64,000 bases of DNA, from contig CM070570.1 in NCBI GenBank assembly GCA_036346355.1, forward strand, positions 45,027,592 through 45,091,591, written 5' to 3'. Both the position numbers and the translations under genes were made by a program. This DNA comes from Rhipidocladum racemiflorum. Its lineage: Eukaryota > Streptophyta > Magnoliopsida > Poales > Poaceae. This document shows, piece by piece, positions 10,742 through 22,102 of this stretch. How positions within the stretch are numbered: the stretch's first letter is position 1; each line of letters starts with the position of its first letter. The notes beneath the pieces were generated by a model. The model did no database searches. It had not been told where the DNA came from and saw only the letters and a program-made list of their open reading frames with translations.

Positions 10742-12905
10742 ATGACAAGTTCCCAAAATCGCCAGGGCCTCGGCGCCCCCGGAATCGAGGAAGAAGACAA
10801 GCAGTTCTTCGACAATGGGGCCGCCGACGTTGCTGGCCTTGAGAATCATGACGGTTCCCGGAGCTTCTCCATGGAAACCGCCGCACCGGAGCAGTTCTTT
10901 CGCTCCCAGCTCGACGCCCTCTCGGACGACGAGTATGACGGGCTCTACGATGGTCTGGACATCCCCGAACTTTTCGAGCTCGACCAGGGGACCGCGTCAC
11001 GGGGAGACACCGTGATGTCACCCTCGCGATCCGTCCAATCCCGTAACATCTTCGTTGCGGAGGAGGATGGAAATGTCGGGAGCAAATCCCCGGCCGAAAC
11101 GCGTCTTCACCGCTACGAAGCGGCCAAGGAGCACCTGCAAGCATCTCTGAATCGGACACTGGCCAGCTTACGCCGGCAAGTCCGTGGTGGCCCGGCCAAC
11201 AAGACCAGGGCCGAAGTTCGTGAGAATTTCCACGCGTACGGGACTCCGGAGTTCGCGGCGACGATTTAACGAAGCTCGTCACCCCGCGTTCCCCCGAGCG
11301 GGGAACGCCTTCAAGCCTTGGCCACGGTGGTGCGCAACCTCAGAGAGTTTCCTGAGCAGGTCGACCTAGAAGCCATGGGTGCGGCTGTGGCCGACGACCT
11401 CAAGGAAATTGCCACAGACATAAAAGCGGCGGAAGCCTCCCGAGAAAGGGAAGCCCAGAGCAATTCCTGGGAACGCCGCCACCAGGCGTCCGAGCGCCTC
11501 CACCCCGACGACTCGCAGCCGTGCGAGTGGCCGAGTGACGCGGCAACGCCGGGCTCGGGAGGGCACCCGAGCAATTCGGGCTCCTCGGGACCAACGGAAT
11601 GCGAGTCACGGCGTAACCGGGCGAACATTCCTCTTCGGGCCACTCTCCATCCTACAGGCATAGGGAGATATTCTCGCGGGCCCACTAACCTCGGGCTCGG
11701 CCGGTGGGCATCGCCCGGCCGCGCCGCAGAATGACCGTCCCGACAGTCCGTTTTGGTGCAGGCGTTCGCGACGTCGCTACGATGTGTGACCTGGCCAATA
11801 AGGTTCAAGCCGGGTCACATCGAGAGATTCGATGGGACTCAACCCGACGAAGTTTCTCTCGATCTACACCACGGCCATTCTAGCCGCGGAGGTGATGAAA
11901 GGGTCATGGCTAACTTTACGCCCACAGATCTTTGGGACGGGCGGCTTTCGGGCGTGGCTATTCAACCAGAAGGAAAACTTCGATCCGGTCCCGGCACGGT
12001 GGCGGCACCCTCCGCCAACTTCCAGAGTCGCTACGTCCGCCGGGGAAGGAGCGCGACCTCGAGCGCCTGTCTGACGGAGGGTGAGACCTTGCGCCAGTTC
12101 GTCCAGCGCTTCATGCAAATACGCAATTCCATCCCAAGCATCTCGGATGAGGCGGTTGTCCGGGCTTTCAAGTTTGGGGTCCGAGACGTCCGCTTTACTC
12201 AGGACCTCGAAATTCACCCGGACATCACGGCCAACGAGCTGTTCCGCATGGCCGACCGTTATGCCAACGCGGACGAGGTAGTCCAATGGAAGAAGCTGCT
12301 GGACGAAGGAAAGCTGCCCCCTCAGCCCGGACTCGAAGGGGCGTCAAACCGAAAGAGCGTGAGCTCGATCGAGAAAAAAATCAAAAAGAAGAAAAAACCC
12401 TCCGTCTCCGACATGGTGGCGGCCATCGAACGACCACGACAACGGCCGACCTCGCAATCGTATAAAGGAGGAGCCGCGAAAGGAAAAGGCCGACCGGTTC
12501 AGCGAACAAATGAGCAAAACCGGATTTACCAAGACCGCGGCGACCCGGCGGACGGCTAGCGCCTATTTTTGCCCGCTCCACCAGGCGCACGGGCACGACC
12601 TGCGGAATTGCAGAACATGGGCCTCCCGCCTGGAGCAATTCTACAGTGGCAAGGGTCCCATGCCCACGCTCCCAGAGCAAGAAGGAAACGTCAAGGGCAA
12701 GAGGCCCGCCGAGGAGGAAGATACGGACATGGAGTACCAGGAGCCGAGAAACCACATCGCCGTGATATTCGGGGGCTCCGCCGCCTATGGGTCTCGACGG
12801 GAGCTGAAGGAGGCCGCACGCGAGGTACTCCGTGTCACCCAGGGGAAGCCTCCCGTTCAACAGCTCAAGTGGTCCGAGCTGCCCATCACCTTCTCCAAAG
12901 ACGAT
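10742..12905 (+). pseudogene. gag: Tat gag, frameshifted
   Basis: The first plausible ATG is at 10742 (MTSSQNRQGL), opening an acidic N-terminal region that stops at 11269. Gag-type sequence resumes at 11318 and 11753-12559, including a retrotransposon gag core around 11810-12280 (ERFDGTQ near the start, SLR-type ETLRQFVQRFMQIRN, then ELFRMADRYANA) that jumps between reading frames several times. A basic segment precedes a zinc-knuckle-like CPLHQAHGHDLRNC at about 12570-12615, in a further frame. The family role is capsid formation and RNA packaging. At least three frame changes and one stop mean no complete Gag can be made from this copy. Confidence 0.8.
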
Positions 12906-12914
12906 CGCTCGGGA

Positions 12915-13357
12915 TGACGAAACCCCAGAGGCTCCCGATGGTCGTTAGCCCGATGATCTGCAATACCGCGGTAGGACGAGTGCTTGTGGATTGCGGGAGT
13001 TCCCTGGACCTGATATCGGCCAGGGTCCTAGACGAGATGCAAATTCCTCGGTCCAAGATCAAGAGCGTCGTAGTCCCTTTCTACGGGATAGTCCCCGGCA
13101 CCTCGGCCAAGCCGCTCGGGCAGATCGTCCTGCCCGTAACCTTCGGAAGCCCGAGCAACTTCCGAACGGAATTAATCACCTTCGAGGTGGTCGATTTCGA
13201 GTCAGCCTACAACGCCATCCTGGGCCGACCAGCGCTCGCCAAATTCATGGCCGCCACGCATCACGGGTACCAATGCCTGAAGGTTCCCGGCCCCGCGCGT
13301 GATCTCGGTGAAGGGAAGTCCGAAGGCGGCCCTAAATCTGCGACGAGAAGGCTCTAG
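12915..13357 (+). pseudogene. pol: Tat protease (retropepsin) region
   Basis: An open stretch reads LVDCGSSLDLISARVL around the catalytic Asp (12988-12990), with flap-region and C-terminal AYNAILGRPALAKF motifs typical of plant Ty3/gypsy proteases. The usual D-[ST/G]-G triplet appears as D-C-G. The frame ends at 13357, before reverse transcriptase begins in another frame at about 13527. Confidence 0.8.
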
Positions 13358-13526
13358 ACATGGTCGGGCAATGCCCCAAGGACCCGACCAAGAGCCGAGG
13401 AGTTCCCGACCCAGGGCTACCCTCCAGGCCGGGGGAGAAACTAAGGCCATCCCGCTGTACGACGCAGAGCCAGGCAAGGTCGTACACGTGGGGGCTTCCC
13501 TGGACCCTAAATAGGAACTCGAGCTC

Positions 13527-14469
13527 GTGACCTACCTCCGGAGAAGCGCGGACACGTTCGCCTGGGAACCGTCCGACATGCCCGGAGTCCCAAGGGAGGT
13601 CGTCGAGCACAGGCTAGTAGTTCGGCCTGATAAAAAGCCTGTGCGGCAGAAGCTCAGGCGCTTCTCCCCGGAGAAGCAAGCCATCATCAGAGAGGAACTG
13701 GACAAGCTCCTCAAAGCCGGTTTCATACGGGAGGTCGACCATTCTGATTGGTTGGCCAACCCAGTTATCATGAAGAAAAAGGGGGGCAAGTGGCGCATGT
13801 GTGTCGATCACACAGGACTGAATGCCGCATGCCCAAAAGACAATTTCCCGCTACCTCGGATAGACCAGTTGGTCGACGCAACGGCCGGCTCCGAGGCGAT
13901 GAGCTACGGGCGCCTACTCAGGCTATCACCAGATCAGCATATCGCCCGACGACGAGGAGAAAACTTCCTTCATCACGCCGTTTGGCACATTCTGCTACAC
14001 GACCATGTCCTTCGGTCTAAGGAACGCTGGAGCGACCTTCCAGCGCCTCATGCAGAAAACCTTCTCGGACCAAATAGGTCGGAACCTGGAAATATATGTA
14101 GATGACATAGTCGTCAAGAGCAAGATGGCCTCGGGTCATGTACCCGATCTGGAGGAGACCTTTCATAACCTCAATAAGCATCGAATAAAGTTGAACCCTG
14201 AAAAATGTGTGTTCGGGGTCAAGGCTGGCAAAGTACTCGGCTACATGATCGGTCCACAAGGAATCGGGGCCAACCCTGAGAAGATAGAGGCCATCGAGAA
14301 CATGCGGCCACCCGCTTGCACGCGGGAGGTTCAGTCCCTGACCGGAAGGATGGCGGCCCTAAGTCGCTTCATCTCGCGGCTCGGAACGCGGCTGCCTTTC
14401 TTCAAGGCGCTCGGAAGCACGACGGTTTCGCTTGGGACAGAGGAAGGCATCGCTCTTTCGAAGAATTAA
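13527..14469 (+). pseudogene. pol: Tat reverse transcriptase, frameshifted
   Basis: The N-terminal part (13527-13900) contains WLANPVIMKKKGGKWRMC, VDHTGLNAACPKD and FPLPRIDQLVDAT. A frame change falls in about 13900-14000, where finger/palm homology is garbled. The second part (14005-14469) reads MSFGLRNAGATFQRLM and the catalytic YVDD (14095-14106), then GYMIGPQGI and the connection domain, stopping at 14469. The family function is cDNA synthesis from the retrotransposon RNA. The palm motifs are intact in sequence, but the polypeptide is split by the frameshift. Confidence 0.88.
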
Positions 14470-14589
14470 AGCTATATTTGTCAAGACCCCGGTCTTGACC
14501 ACGCCGAGAATGGGAGAGGTTCTCTTGCTCTACTCGGCCGCCACACCCCAAAGCGGTAAGCGCCGTCCATAATCAGAGAACGGGATGGG

Positions 14590-15663
14590 GTGCAGCGCCC
14601 GATCTACTACATCAGCGAAGTCCTACACGGACCAAAGGAGCGTTACCCCGAGGTCCAGAAGCTCCTTTATGCGCTCCTCGTGGCCTCGAAGAAGTTAAGA
14701 CACTACTTCCAGGCCTACAAAATTCGAGTCCCGACCAACTTCCCACTTAGAGAGATTCTAGGGAATCAGGACGCGAGCGGACGGATCGCGAAGTGGGCCA
14801 TGGAGCTCGCCGAATTCGAGATCGAATTCTCGGCCAGGACAGCGATCAAATCCCAGGTCCTAGCGGACTTCCTAGCCGAATGGACAAATCCGACCCCTTC
14901 TAAGTCCGAACCCGACCAGACCGAGCACGGTCGCTGGGTCATGCACTTCGACGGATCCCGAGCTTACAATTGCTCGGGGGCTGGAGTGGTCCTCGAATCC
15001 CCCCAGGGGGAGCGGATCCAGTACGCCCTCCAACTACATTTCGGCGCAACGAACAACGCAGCAGAATATGAGGGTCTGCTAGCCGGACTTCGGGCGTGCA
15101 GGACGCTCGGAGTCCAACAACTAACTGCGAAGGGCGACTCGCAGCTGGTTGTCAACCAGGTTAACAAGGAGTATCAGTGCTCCGATGACTCAATGGCGCT
15201 TTACCTGGTTGAAGTAAGGAAGATGGAAAAGTACTTCAGAAATCTCGAAGTACTATACATCCCCAGGAAGGACAATACCCTGGCCGACCATCTATCGAAG
15301 GTCGGTTCCGCCCAGTTTCCCGCCCCGGCGGGGGTGCTCGTCGAGCACCTCTATAAGCCCTCCATACCCACCGAAGAGGAGGCAACTGAGACGGGTGGTA
15401 CCGTCTCCTTCCTCGAGCAGGGTGCGAGTTGGATGACGCCATTCATCCAATACCTCGTGCACGGGACACTGCCCGAGGAGGAAGCCGAGAAATCCCGGCT
15501 AGTAAGACGCTCCTCAGCCTATAAAATGGTCGAGGGCCTCTTATACCGCAAAGGCGCGCTTGGCGTCCTCTCCAAGTGCATCACCCAAGAGGAAGGCAAA
15601 TATCTCCTCAAAGATATCCATGACGGGATGTGTGGAGCTCACTCGTCCTTAGGACCTTGGTGA
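14590..15663 (+). pseudogene. pol: Tat RNase H, second RNase H and integrase zinc-finger start
   Basis: One 357-codon open stretch. The first part (IYYISEVLHGPKERYPEVQK ... HYFQAYKIRV) is the RNase H that follows reverse transcriptase. From about 14930 a second, archaeal-type RNase H follows, with its acidic residues in FDGS, AEYEG, GDSQLV and DNTLADHLS. This double arrangement defines the Tat group. The stretch then enters the integrase N-terminal region (KYLLKDIHDGMCGAHSS) and ends at 15663 with a frame change before the rest of the zinc-binding domain. Confidence 0.88.
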
Positions 15664-15721
15664 GCAAAGCCTTAGGTTGGGTTACTATTAGCCGACGGCC
15701 CTGGCCGACGCGCGCTCAATA

Positions 15722-16616
15722 GTGACCGCTTGCCGACCTTGCCAATTCCATGCCCGGAAAGTCCATCAGCCGGCATACGCACTGCAGACCATGCCCCTAA
15801 CCTGGCCGTTCTCGGTTTGGGGCATCGACATACTCGGTCCATTTCCCAGGGGAAGGAGGGGTTGTAAATACCTGTTCGTCGCAATCGACACCTTCACTAA
15901 ATGGATCGAGGCCGAGCCTATATCAACCATCTCGACACAGGCGGCTAAAAGGTTCTTCCGCAATAATGTAGTAACCCGCTTTGGCGTTCCGAGTCGCCTC
16001 ATCACGGACAACGGCACTCAGTTCACAAGCGAGGTGTTTCAGGCTTATTGCGAGGAGGTCGGGACCAAGATATGCTTCGCATCCGTGGCCCACCCGCAGA
16101 GCAATGGGGCGGCCGAGCGCGCGAACGGGCAGATCGTCCAAGGAATCAAGAAGAGAGTCTTCAAGAGCCTCGATCGGCATGGTCAGGCCTGGGTGGACGA
16201 GCTACCTCCCATCCTCTGGTCGGTCCGCACCACGACGAGCCGAGCTACGGGTGAGACCCCTTTCACCAGTATATGGCGCGGAAGCCGCCCTACCCGCGAG
16301 GTTGTCCTAGGATCCCCAAGGGTGAACCTAGCCGATAGCATCGACACGTAAGCGGCGCCTCCTCGACCTCGACCTCGCGGAAGCAACTCGTGAACGGGTT
16401 CTGTTGCGATCCGCGGTTTACCTGCAAGCTCTCCGCAGGCACGCCGCTAAATCGGTACGACCAAGGACCTTGCACGTCGGCGATCTCGTTCTGCGACGGG
16501 TCCAAGACCTGTCAAAAGCCAACAAGCTAACGCCAAGATGGGAAGGTCCTTACACGGTCGTCTCAACAAAGACGCCCGGGCTGTCCGCCTCGCGATGGAA
16601 GATGGTCGAGAACTAG
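15722..16616 (+). pseudogene. pol: Tat integrase core and C-terminal region, frameshifted
   Basis: The core stretch (15722-16351) starts with CRPCQFHARK (end of the zinc finger), then VWGIDILGPFPRG, LITDNGTQFTSEVF and SNGAAERANGQIV. These carry the D, D and E of the DD35E catalytic triad. After a frame change near 16350, the C-terminal region (16404-16616) reads HVGDLVLRRVQDL and LTPRWEGPYTVV. The family function is insertion of cDNA. All three catalytic residues are present, but the reading frame is broken before and after the core. Confidence 0.88.
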
Positions 16617-16619
16617 CTA

Positions 16620-17338
16620 GCACTTGGAACATCGACCAACTGCGTAAGTTCCATATCTAACTAAACCAACTTTACTCCTTTAAATAAAAATTCGACACTT
16701 GGCCACCCGGTCTCCCTCGTTCTCTCTCGCTTTCTCTTTCTCTCTTTAAACCTCCCGCGAAGTGCCGTGATCAAACTCGATCCGGTATCAAAGAGCGGGC
16801 TCGGACGTGAGGGCGCAAACGGACGAGCATCCTACCGCATAACATCGGACCACCAGAGCTCGACCCCGAGGGCTTTCTTCTCGTAAGACGACCATCTTTT
16901 CACGGCAGGCCTCCGCCGCAGACAAAGGGTCGCATGAACACCCCTCGGACGGTTCCCGGCCAGTCGGCCGGTGAGCGGCGTAGACGCACCGTATAAAGTC
17001 ACACGGTCCCCGCAGGGCTCTATTCCGTCAACAAGGTCGTGTTTGCAGCCTACGCCCACGACCTCCGTTGGCGGCGGGGGCTATAGGGATACCGCGTGGC
17101 TACGACCTAGAGGAGCTTTCGCACGAGGTAGTCACTCCCTAGTACGATCGTTCGCTAGATCGCGTGACTATCGAACTCCGTCGAATAGGAAGCAACGGGA
17201 TAGGGCATATCGTTGTCGTTCCGAGGGAGACAAAACAGAGAAAAATAAAAGACATCTATCAAACACGATCATATTGTGCCCAACTTGGCAGCTTTTTCGC
17301 TAAAGTCTTTTGCAGGAATGAATTACAGAAGGAACGAG
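16620..17338. other. Tat spacer between pol and the antisense gene
   Basis: No coding similarity recognised. A short pyrimidine tract (CTCTCT and TTTCTC units) lies at about 16712-16750. The spacer lies between the ends of two convergent genes, so termination signals for both could be here, but none is clear. Confidence 0.4.
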
Positions 17339-20300
17339 TTACAGGAGGCCGGCACGCTTCTCGTCCTGCAGAGCGACGAGCTCGTCCCGCACGGACTCAA
17401 GCTCGAACTCGAGGTCAAGCACCCGCCGACGAGCTTCACGACCCTCGCTTGCCGCTTGACGAAGCCGTTTGGACTCCTCCCGTTGCTGGTCGATCGTCCG
17501 TTCGGCGCTTCGCGCGGAGTCACGCAGGGACGCCACCGTCGCCTCGAGCCCGACCTCGGGCCACTCACTCTGCTCGGCGCTCCTTGAGGAAGAGCGCGGA
17601 CTCCTCCATCTTCTGCCGAATCTCGGCCTCAGAAGACCTCAGCTCGGCGACCAGGCGCTCGAGCTCTGCGATCCTAGCGTCTTGCTCGGCCTGGTGCTTC
17701 GCGACAACTTCTGGCGGCACGGTCGCGGCGTGGAAGTCCTTCATGGTGGTCTCCAACACCTACGCAACAAGGCATCTCGGGTCGCAGTCGGATTTTTGGG
17801 ACAAAAACACATAAGTGTTAGGAGACTTACCCAACAAAGCCGAGCCTCCAGCCCCTCCTGGAACAGCTCGGCGGGGTCCTCCGTCCCGCTTTTTACTCCC
17901 TGGGCGGGGGCTTGAGCTCCTTCTCCTTGGTCGAGCGCAGGGTCTTGAGCTCGAGCTCCCCCGTCCCCTGGGGGCGGGAGACCTTGCCCCTGAGGATCGA
18001 CCCCCATCTCCTGCAGAGGGACGGCCTCGAGAGCAAGGATCACCTCCCGCTCCTCTTCCTCCCGAGCAGGAGTTGCGCTCGGGGGCTCCTCCTCCTCGGC
18101 ATCCGGGCTCATGGGGTCCTCCGCCCGGAGCACGAGGTCTACGGCCGGGAGCTCCTCCCAGAGGCCCCGCCTCCTCGCAAGCTGGACCATGGCGACGTCT
18201 CCGGCGCAAGGTCGGCCAGGAGGCACCGGGTCGGCACCGGGAGGTCGGGTGCCTGAGGTTGGGCCATGGCGGCGTCTTCCGGCACGAGATCGACTGGAGG
18301 CGCCGGGTCGGCGGCCGGGAGGTCGGGTGCCTGAAGTTGGGCCGTGGCGGCGTCTTTGGGCACGAGATCGACCGGAGTCGCCGGGTTGGCAGCCGTGAGG
18401 TCGATCTCGGCCAAAGCGGCCTCGGCGCACAGCGGCTCCCCTCGGGCTGGAAGTTGGCCCGGACCACCTGACGTGATCGGGCTCATCCCCATGGCGAACG
18501 GGGTGGCCGGCTCTTCCTCGCCCGGCGAGCCCCCGTTCTGGTTAGGGTTCCCTGATCCCGGGCCGACGTTGATGTCCGGCGGAGCATCGCGGGATCGGGG
18601 AGAGATCTCGGCGATCTCTTGGAGCGTGGCGCTGATGATGTCGCTCGCACCGGCAGAGTCCTCGCGAGGAGCTTCAGCGGCATGCTCGGCACCACCGTCC
18701 TCCTCCTCGTCGTCGTCTTGAATTATGATGTGGGGGATGCCCTCCGCCATGCCCGAAAGGCCGGCAGCCGCAATCTTCCTCGCGTCTCCTCCTCGGGAGA
18801 GACGAGCTGCGGGGCCGGATCTCCGGGGCAGCAGGCTCCTCTACCTCGGCATCCGCACCACCAGCGGCCCGTGGGAGATGGGCCTCCATGGCCTCAGTTC
18901 CCACCTCGGCCTCGTCGCCCACAACGGCCTCGGCAGCACGGGCAAGCTCCCTCTCTAGCACGAGGTCAAGAATATCGTCAGCCATTGCTCCAAAATCCCA
19001 TAACTCCGCACCAGCTGCCACACCCACTATAGACGATGTGGGGTTAGTGTGGTGCCGGGGGGGAGTGAGACAAACGAGATAGGGATAAGAGGCTGACCTC
19101 ATTCGGCATCTTTCAGCTGGCCTCGAGCGCGATCGAGGAGGGCAGCCATGTCCTCACGTGCCTTGTCGGCCCTGGCAACGGAAGGGTCGACCTCTCCCAA
19201 GTCGGCCTCGGTGATGGTCGGCGTTGGGCGTGGTTGAAGCGCGGCCGGACGACTGCGGGACCTCGGGACCAGGGGACGGGTCGGCTCGTCCTTCTCCTCC
19301 TCGTCATCCAGAGGGGCGAGCTCGAGCTCACCGCGCGAGCTCTGCCTGAAGAACCGCGATCCGGCTCTCGGTGCCTCCTTCGCGTTGGACCACCGCGGCC
19401 TCCTTCTTCGCCAGCGGCAGCCGACGCAAACGAGCCATCAGCTCGGGGTTATCCCTGGTGTACTCATCCATCCACAGTTTCAGTTCGCTCACCTCCTGCC
19501 GATCGGCATACTCCAAGTGACGGCGGAGTGAGCGGTCGCCCGGACCGGGGTGCCTGCGTGTGCGCCTAGGCGGGGACGGCGTGGCCGACGGAGATCGGGC
19601 GCGGCGCTTACGACCCGCCTGTTCTTTGGTCTTTTGACCTCGTCCCGCCGCGACGCGCTTGATTGGGCCACAGCGACCTCGAGGGCGACCTTCTCCTCGC
19701 AGTGGGTTCGAATAAGTCGGGAAATTTCGGAAGAAACCCGGCCTGAACAGACCTTCGGAAAGGGTCCGGGATAGGGACTTACCGCCTCGGTCCGGTTAAG
19801 GACGTTGTTCGGGATCTGGCGGCCCTCTAGGATTTCCTTGGCCTTGGGAGTGCCGAACATCTCGGACACCCTCATATCCACCCAGTCCTCCGGCGGAGCT
19901 GCTACCAGACAAGGAAGGACGGTGAGCTCGAATGTCCCTTATTTTAAAGTAAAAATCCAAGGCGGTAATGTACCTGAGCGTGATTCCCGGGTGATGTCCT
20001 GCCACCCTTCAACCTTGAAGAAGGGGTGCACCCTCCGCCTGAGGGGCGACACCCGGTTCCTGACGTAGTCCCGGGCAACATCCCGGCCGGACAGCCCCGA
20101 GCAAGTAAGCTCATTGATCAGCATGAGCACCTTCTCCTCCTCGGGCTGTACGGGGGGTCTCAACGGCACGACCCTTGGCGCCGGAGTAGGAAAGCGAGCC
20201 GCCCTCGGCCTTCCTCAGATAGAACCAAGAGTCGGCCCACCCCGACACGGAGTCCTTGAGCGTGAAGCTCGGGTACTGCATCTGCAGGCGGAGTAGGTCG

Positions 20301-20678
20301 GAGGCGAAGTAAAGGCGGTGGCTGCGAGGGGGTGCCGGTGCGCGAGAGGGTGTAGAAGTGAAGAAAGAGGCTAGGAGTAGGCTCGACGCCCACGAACCCT
20401 TCACAGAGATGGGCGAAGATGGCCATGATGAGGATGGAATTTGGGTGGAGGTGCACGATCTCGCACTCGCAGAAGGCGAGTACGGCCTCGACGAACTCAC
20501 TTTCGGGCGTTCGAAGCCCGTTCATGGCATAGAGCTCGGTGGAGACGATCTCTCCTTCCTCCGGCTGTGGGCTCTCCTCGGCACCGGCGGCTCTCCATGA
20601 GCCGACGTCGAGGTATTTCGCCTGCTCAAGGATCTCCAGCTTGTGCCTATCAAGCTTGCTCACGCCGAACTTTGCCAT
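17339..20678 (-). pseudogene. Antisense intron-containing gene of the 'putative gypsy type transposon' family
   Basis: Read on the minus strand from the ATG at 20678 (MAKFGVSKLDRHKLEILEQ). The first exon contains SEFVEAVLAFCECEIVHLHP, ILIMAIFAHLCEGFVGVEP and LFLHFYTL, the signature of the plant family Pfam lists as putative gypsy type transposon (PF04195). Homology continues in shifted frames (20350-20190, WADSWFYLRKAEGG; 20169-19975). A probable intron (donor GTACAT near 19974, acceptor TAG near 19906) leads to the exon with RVSEMFGTPKAKEILEG and NVLNRTEAV, followed by a GTAAGT donor. Later segments are acidic and low complexity, then coiled-coil (VVAKHQAEQDARIAELERLV; LDLEFELESVRDELVALQDE), ending at 17339. 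The function is unknown. It runs opposite to gag-pol inside the retrotransposon and has at least two frame changes. Confidence 0.7.
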
Positions 20679-21159
20679 GGGAATAGAGAAGGCGATCAAG
20701 GAGAAAGACGAGTGCTGAAGTGAAGAAGTATGGGGCGCACTAATCGATTGAAAGGACAAGTGAATCTAGGGCTCCTCTTCTGGGGTTTAAAAACCAAACA
20801 AGAGAACGAAGAGGTTCCCACCGTTGTGGTCGAGGAAGCCCTAAAGGCGCAGGGGGCAGTTGAGACGTCCACCACACAGGGAGCGACGCGTGGACACGCA
20901 AACCGAAGCTGTCTGGCCAGGCGACGGTTCCCGAGGGGGAGCGGTTCGTACTGACCGAATGAAGCTTCCAAGGGAAGGAACCGTCGGTAGGATGGGAACT
21001 AGTTCGCACGCCCAAGGCACGGCGGGACCGAGCTCGTCTCCCGGGGCGGACTAATAGCTCGGAGGTCGGGGCAGCTGTTCGCCGCGACCAACCTGGCTGG
21101 CTCGGGAGACGGTAGGCCCGAGAGGAAGGTCTTTTCCTAAGGCCTTCTTCCACTCGAAC

Positions 21160-21172
21160 CTCGGGGGCTAGC
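21160..21172 (+). other. Polypurine tract of the Tat element
   Basis: CTCGGGGGCTAGC directly precedes the 3' LTR, in the position of the plus-strand primer. It is G-rich but not a pure purine run, as seen in related grass Tat elements. Confidence 0.5.
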
Positions 21173-21842
21173 TGTCGGGGGGTCGGGTAGACCCCACGAA
21201 ATTACCTCGGGTGCCACGAGGGGCGCGGGCTCACTGCTGCCCGAACCACCGGAAGGCCGTCCCCCGGGACGACCTAGCCAGGCGCCACGAGCAGCACGAG
21301 ATCGTTCCCGGCCTGGTCACGAGGAGGTTGTTCCAAGGAACGGCCTAGCCAGGACCTTTTAGGAGGTCGCATGACCTGGTGGACCGATAGCTCGTGCTCG
21401 GGCCGAAGTGGCCGAGTTCGGAGTTAGACGTTAGCCGACCTGACGTGATCCCGAGGTCGGTAACCACCCGCTGCGTAACTTTCGCTAGTTCGTTGCGATC
21501 TCCGCGGGAACGTGGCAGGAATGTAGGATCCGTTAGTTACCACGTTGGACCTGGTCGGACGTGAAGTTAGTGGGTTTGAACAAGCACACCCCTTTGTAAG
21601 CTATAAAAGCATCCCCACCATGAAGGGGACAGACAACTTTTTCTGCACAAAGATATACACGAGCTGGAGTAGGGCTATTATCTCCTTCTTGAGAGGCCCG
21701 AACCAGGGTAAACTACAGTGTCCCTGCCCGTTGAAGTCCAGTGAGTCACTCCTCTGAGTATCCCATCACGTGAGAAGGGGTCGCAGTTGGTCCCTCCACC
21801 AACAAGTAAGCTCGGCGGGGGCCTGCTCCCCAATCGTCGACA
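21173..21842 (+). repeat. 3' LTR of the Tat element, 670 bp
   Basis: Same length as the 5' LTR with three substitutions and no indels. Followed directly by the duplicated AAAAT (21843-21847). Confidence 0.95.
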
Positions 21843-21847
21843 AAAAT

Positions 21848-22102
21848 GAAACAGCAATTACAGAAATGAAAACAACAATTCAATAGTACAACTCGAATAT
21901 ACATACAAAATGAAAATAGTAATTACAAAAAGAATAGAATTTAAATGAAATAAGTACATACCAAATTTGAATAAGATAATCTGAGATTACAAATTGAACA
22001 CAACAATTACATATACAAAGTCCATACATTTATTACATATAAAAATGTGATATACTCAATTTGAAGTACAATAATTTCATATGCAAAGTCGATACAACAA
22101 TT
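21848..22102. repeat. AT-rich degenerate tandem repeat right of the Tat element
   Basis: Continuation of the AAAATGAAAACAACAATTAC-type repeat from 9814-10014, ending just downstream of the MURA stop codon. Confidence 0.6.

Larger units (their letters stand above)
10020..21842 (+). mobile_element. Ty3/gypsy Tat-lineage LTR retrotransposon, recent insertion, broken coding region
   Basis: An 11,823-bp element with 670-bp LTRs, primer-binding site, gag, pol in the order protease, reverse transcriptase, RNase H, second (archaeal-type) RNase H, integrase, an antisense gene, a purine-rich tract and the 3' LTR, flanked by AAAAT duplications. A second RNase H between the first RNase H and integrase is characteristic of the Tat group. 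LTR divergence is 3 of 670 positions. At the commonly used grass rate of 1.3e-8 per site per year that is about 0.17 million years (inference). Gag and pol contain several frameshifts and stops, so the copy is defective. It is inserted in the MULE, between the PMD and MURA genes. Confidence 0.93.

Noticed and set aside
10593..11282. 229-codon minus-strand frame opposite gag
   Set aside because: Shadow of the GC-rich gag N-terminus; no similarity, and it crosses the LTR boundary and primer-binding site.
17741..18471. Overlapping Pro/Arg-rich frames of more than 200 codons on both strands
   Set aside because: The region is GC-rich and low complexity inside the antisense gene, so every frame stays open. 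None shows a domain of its own.
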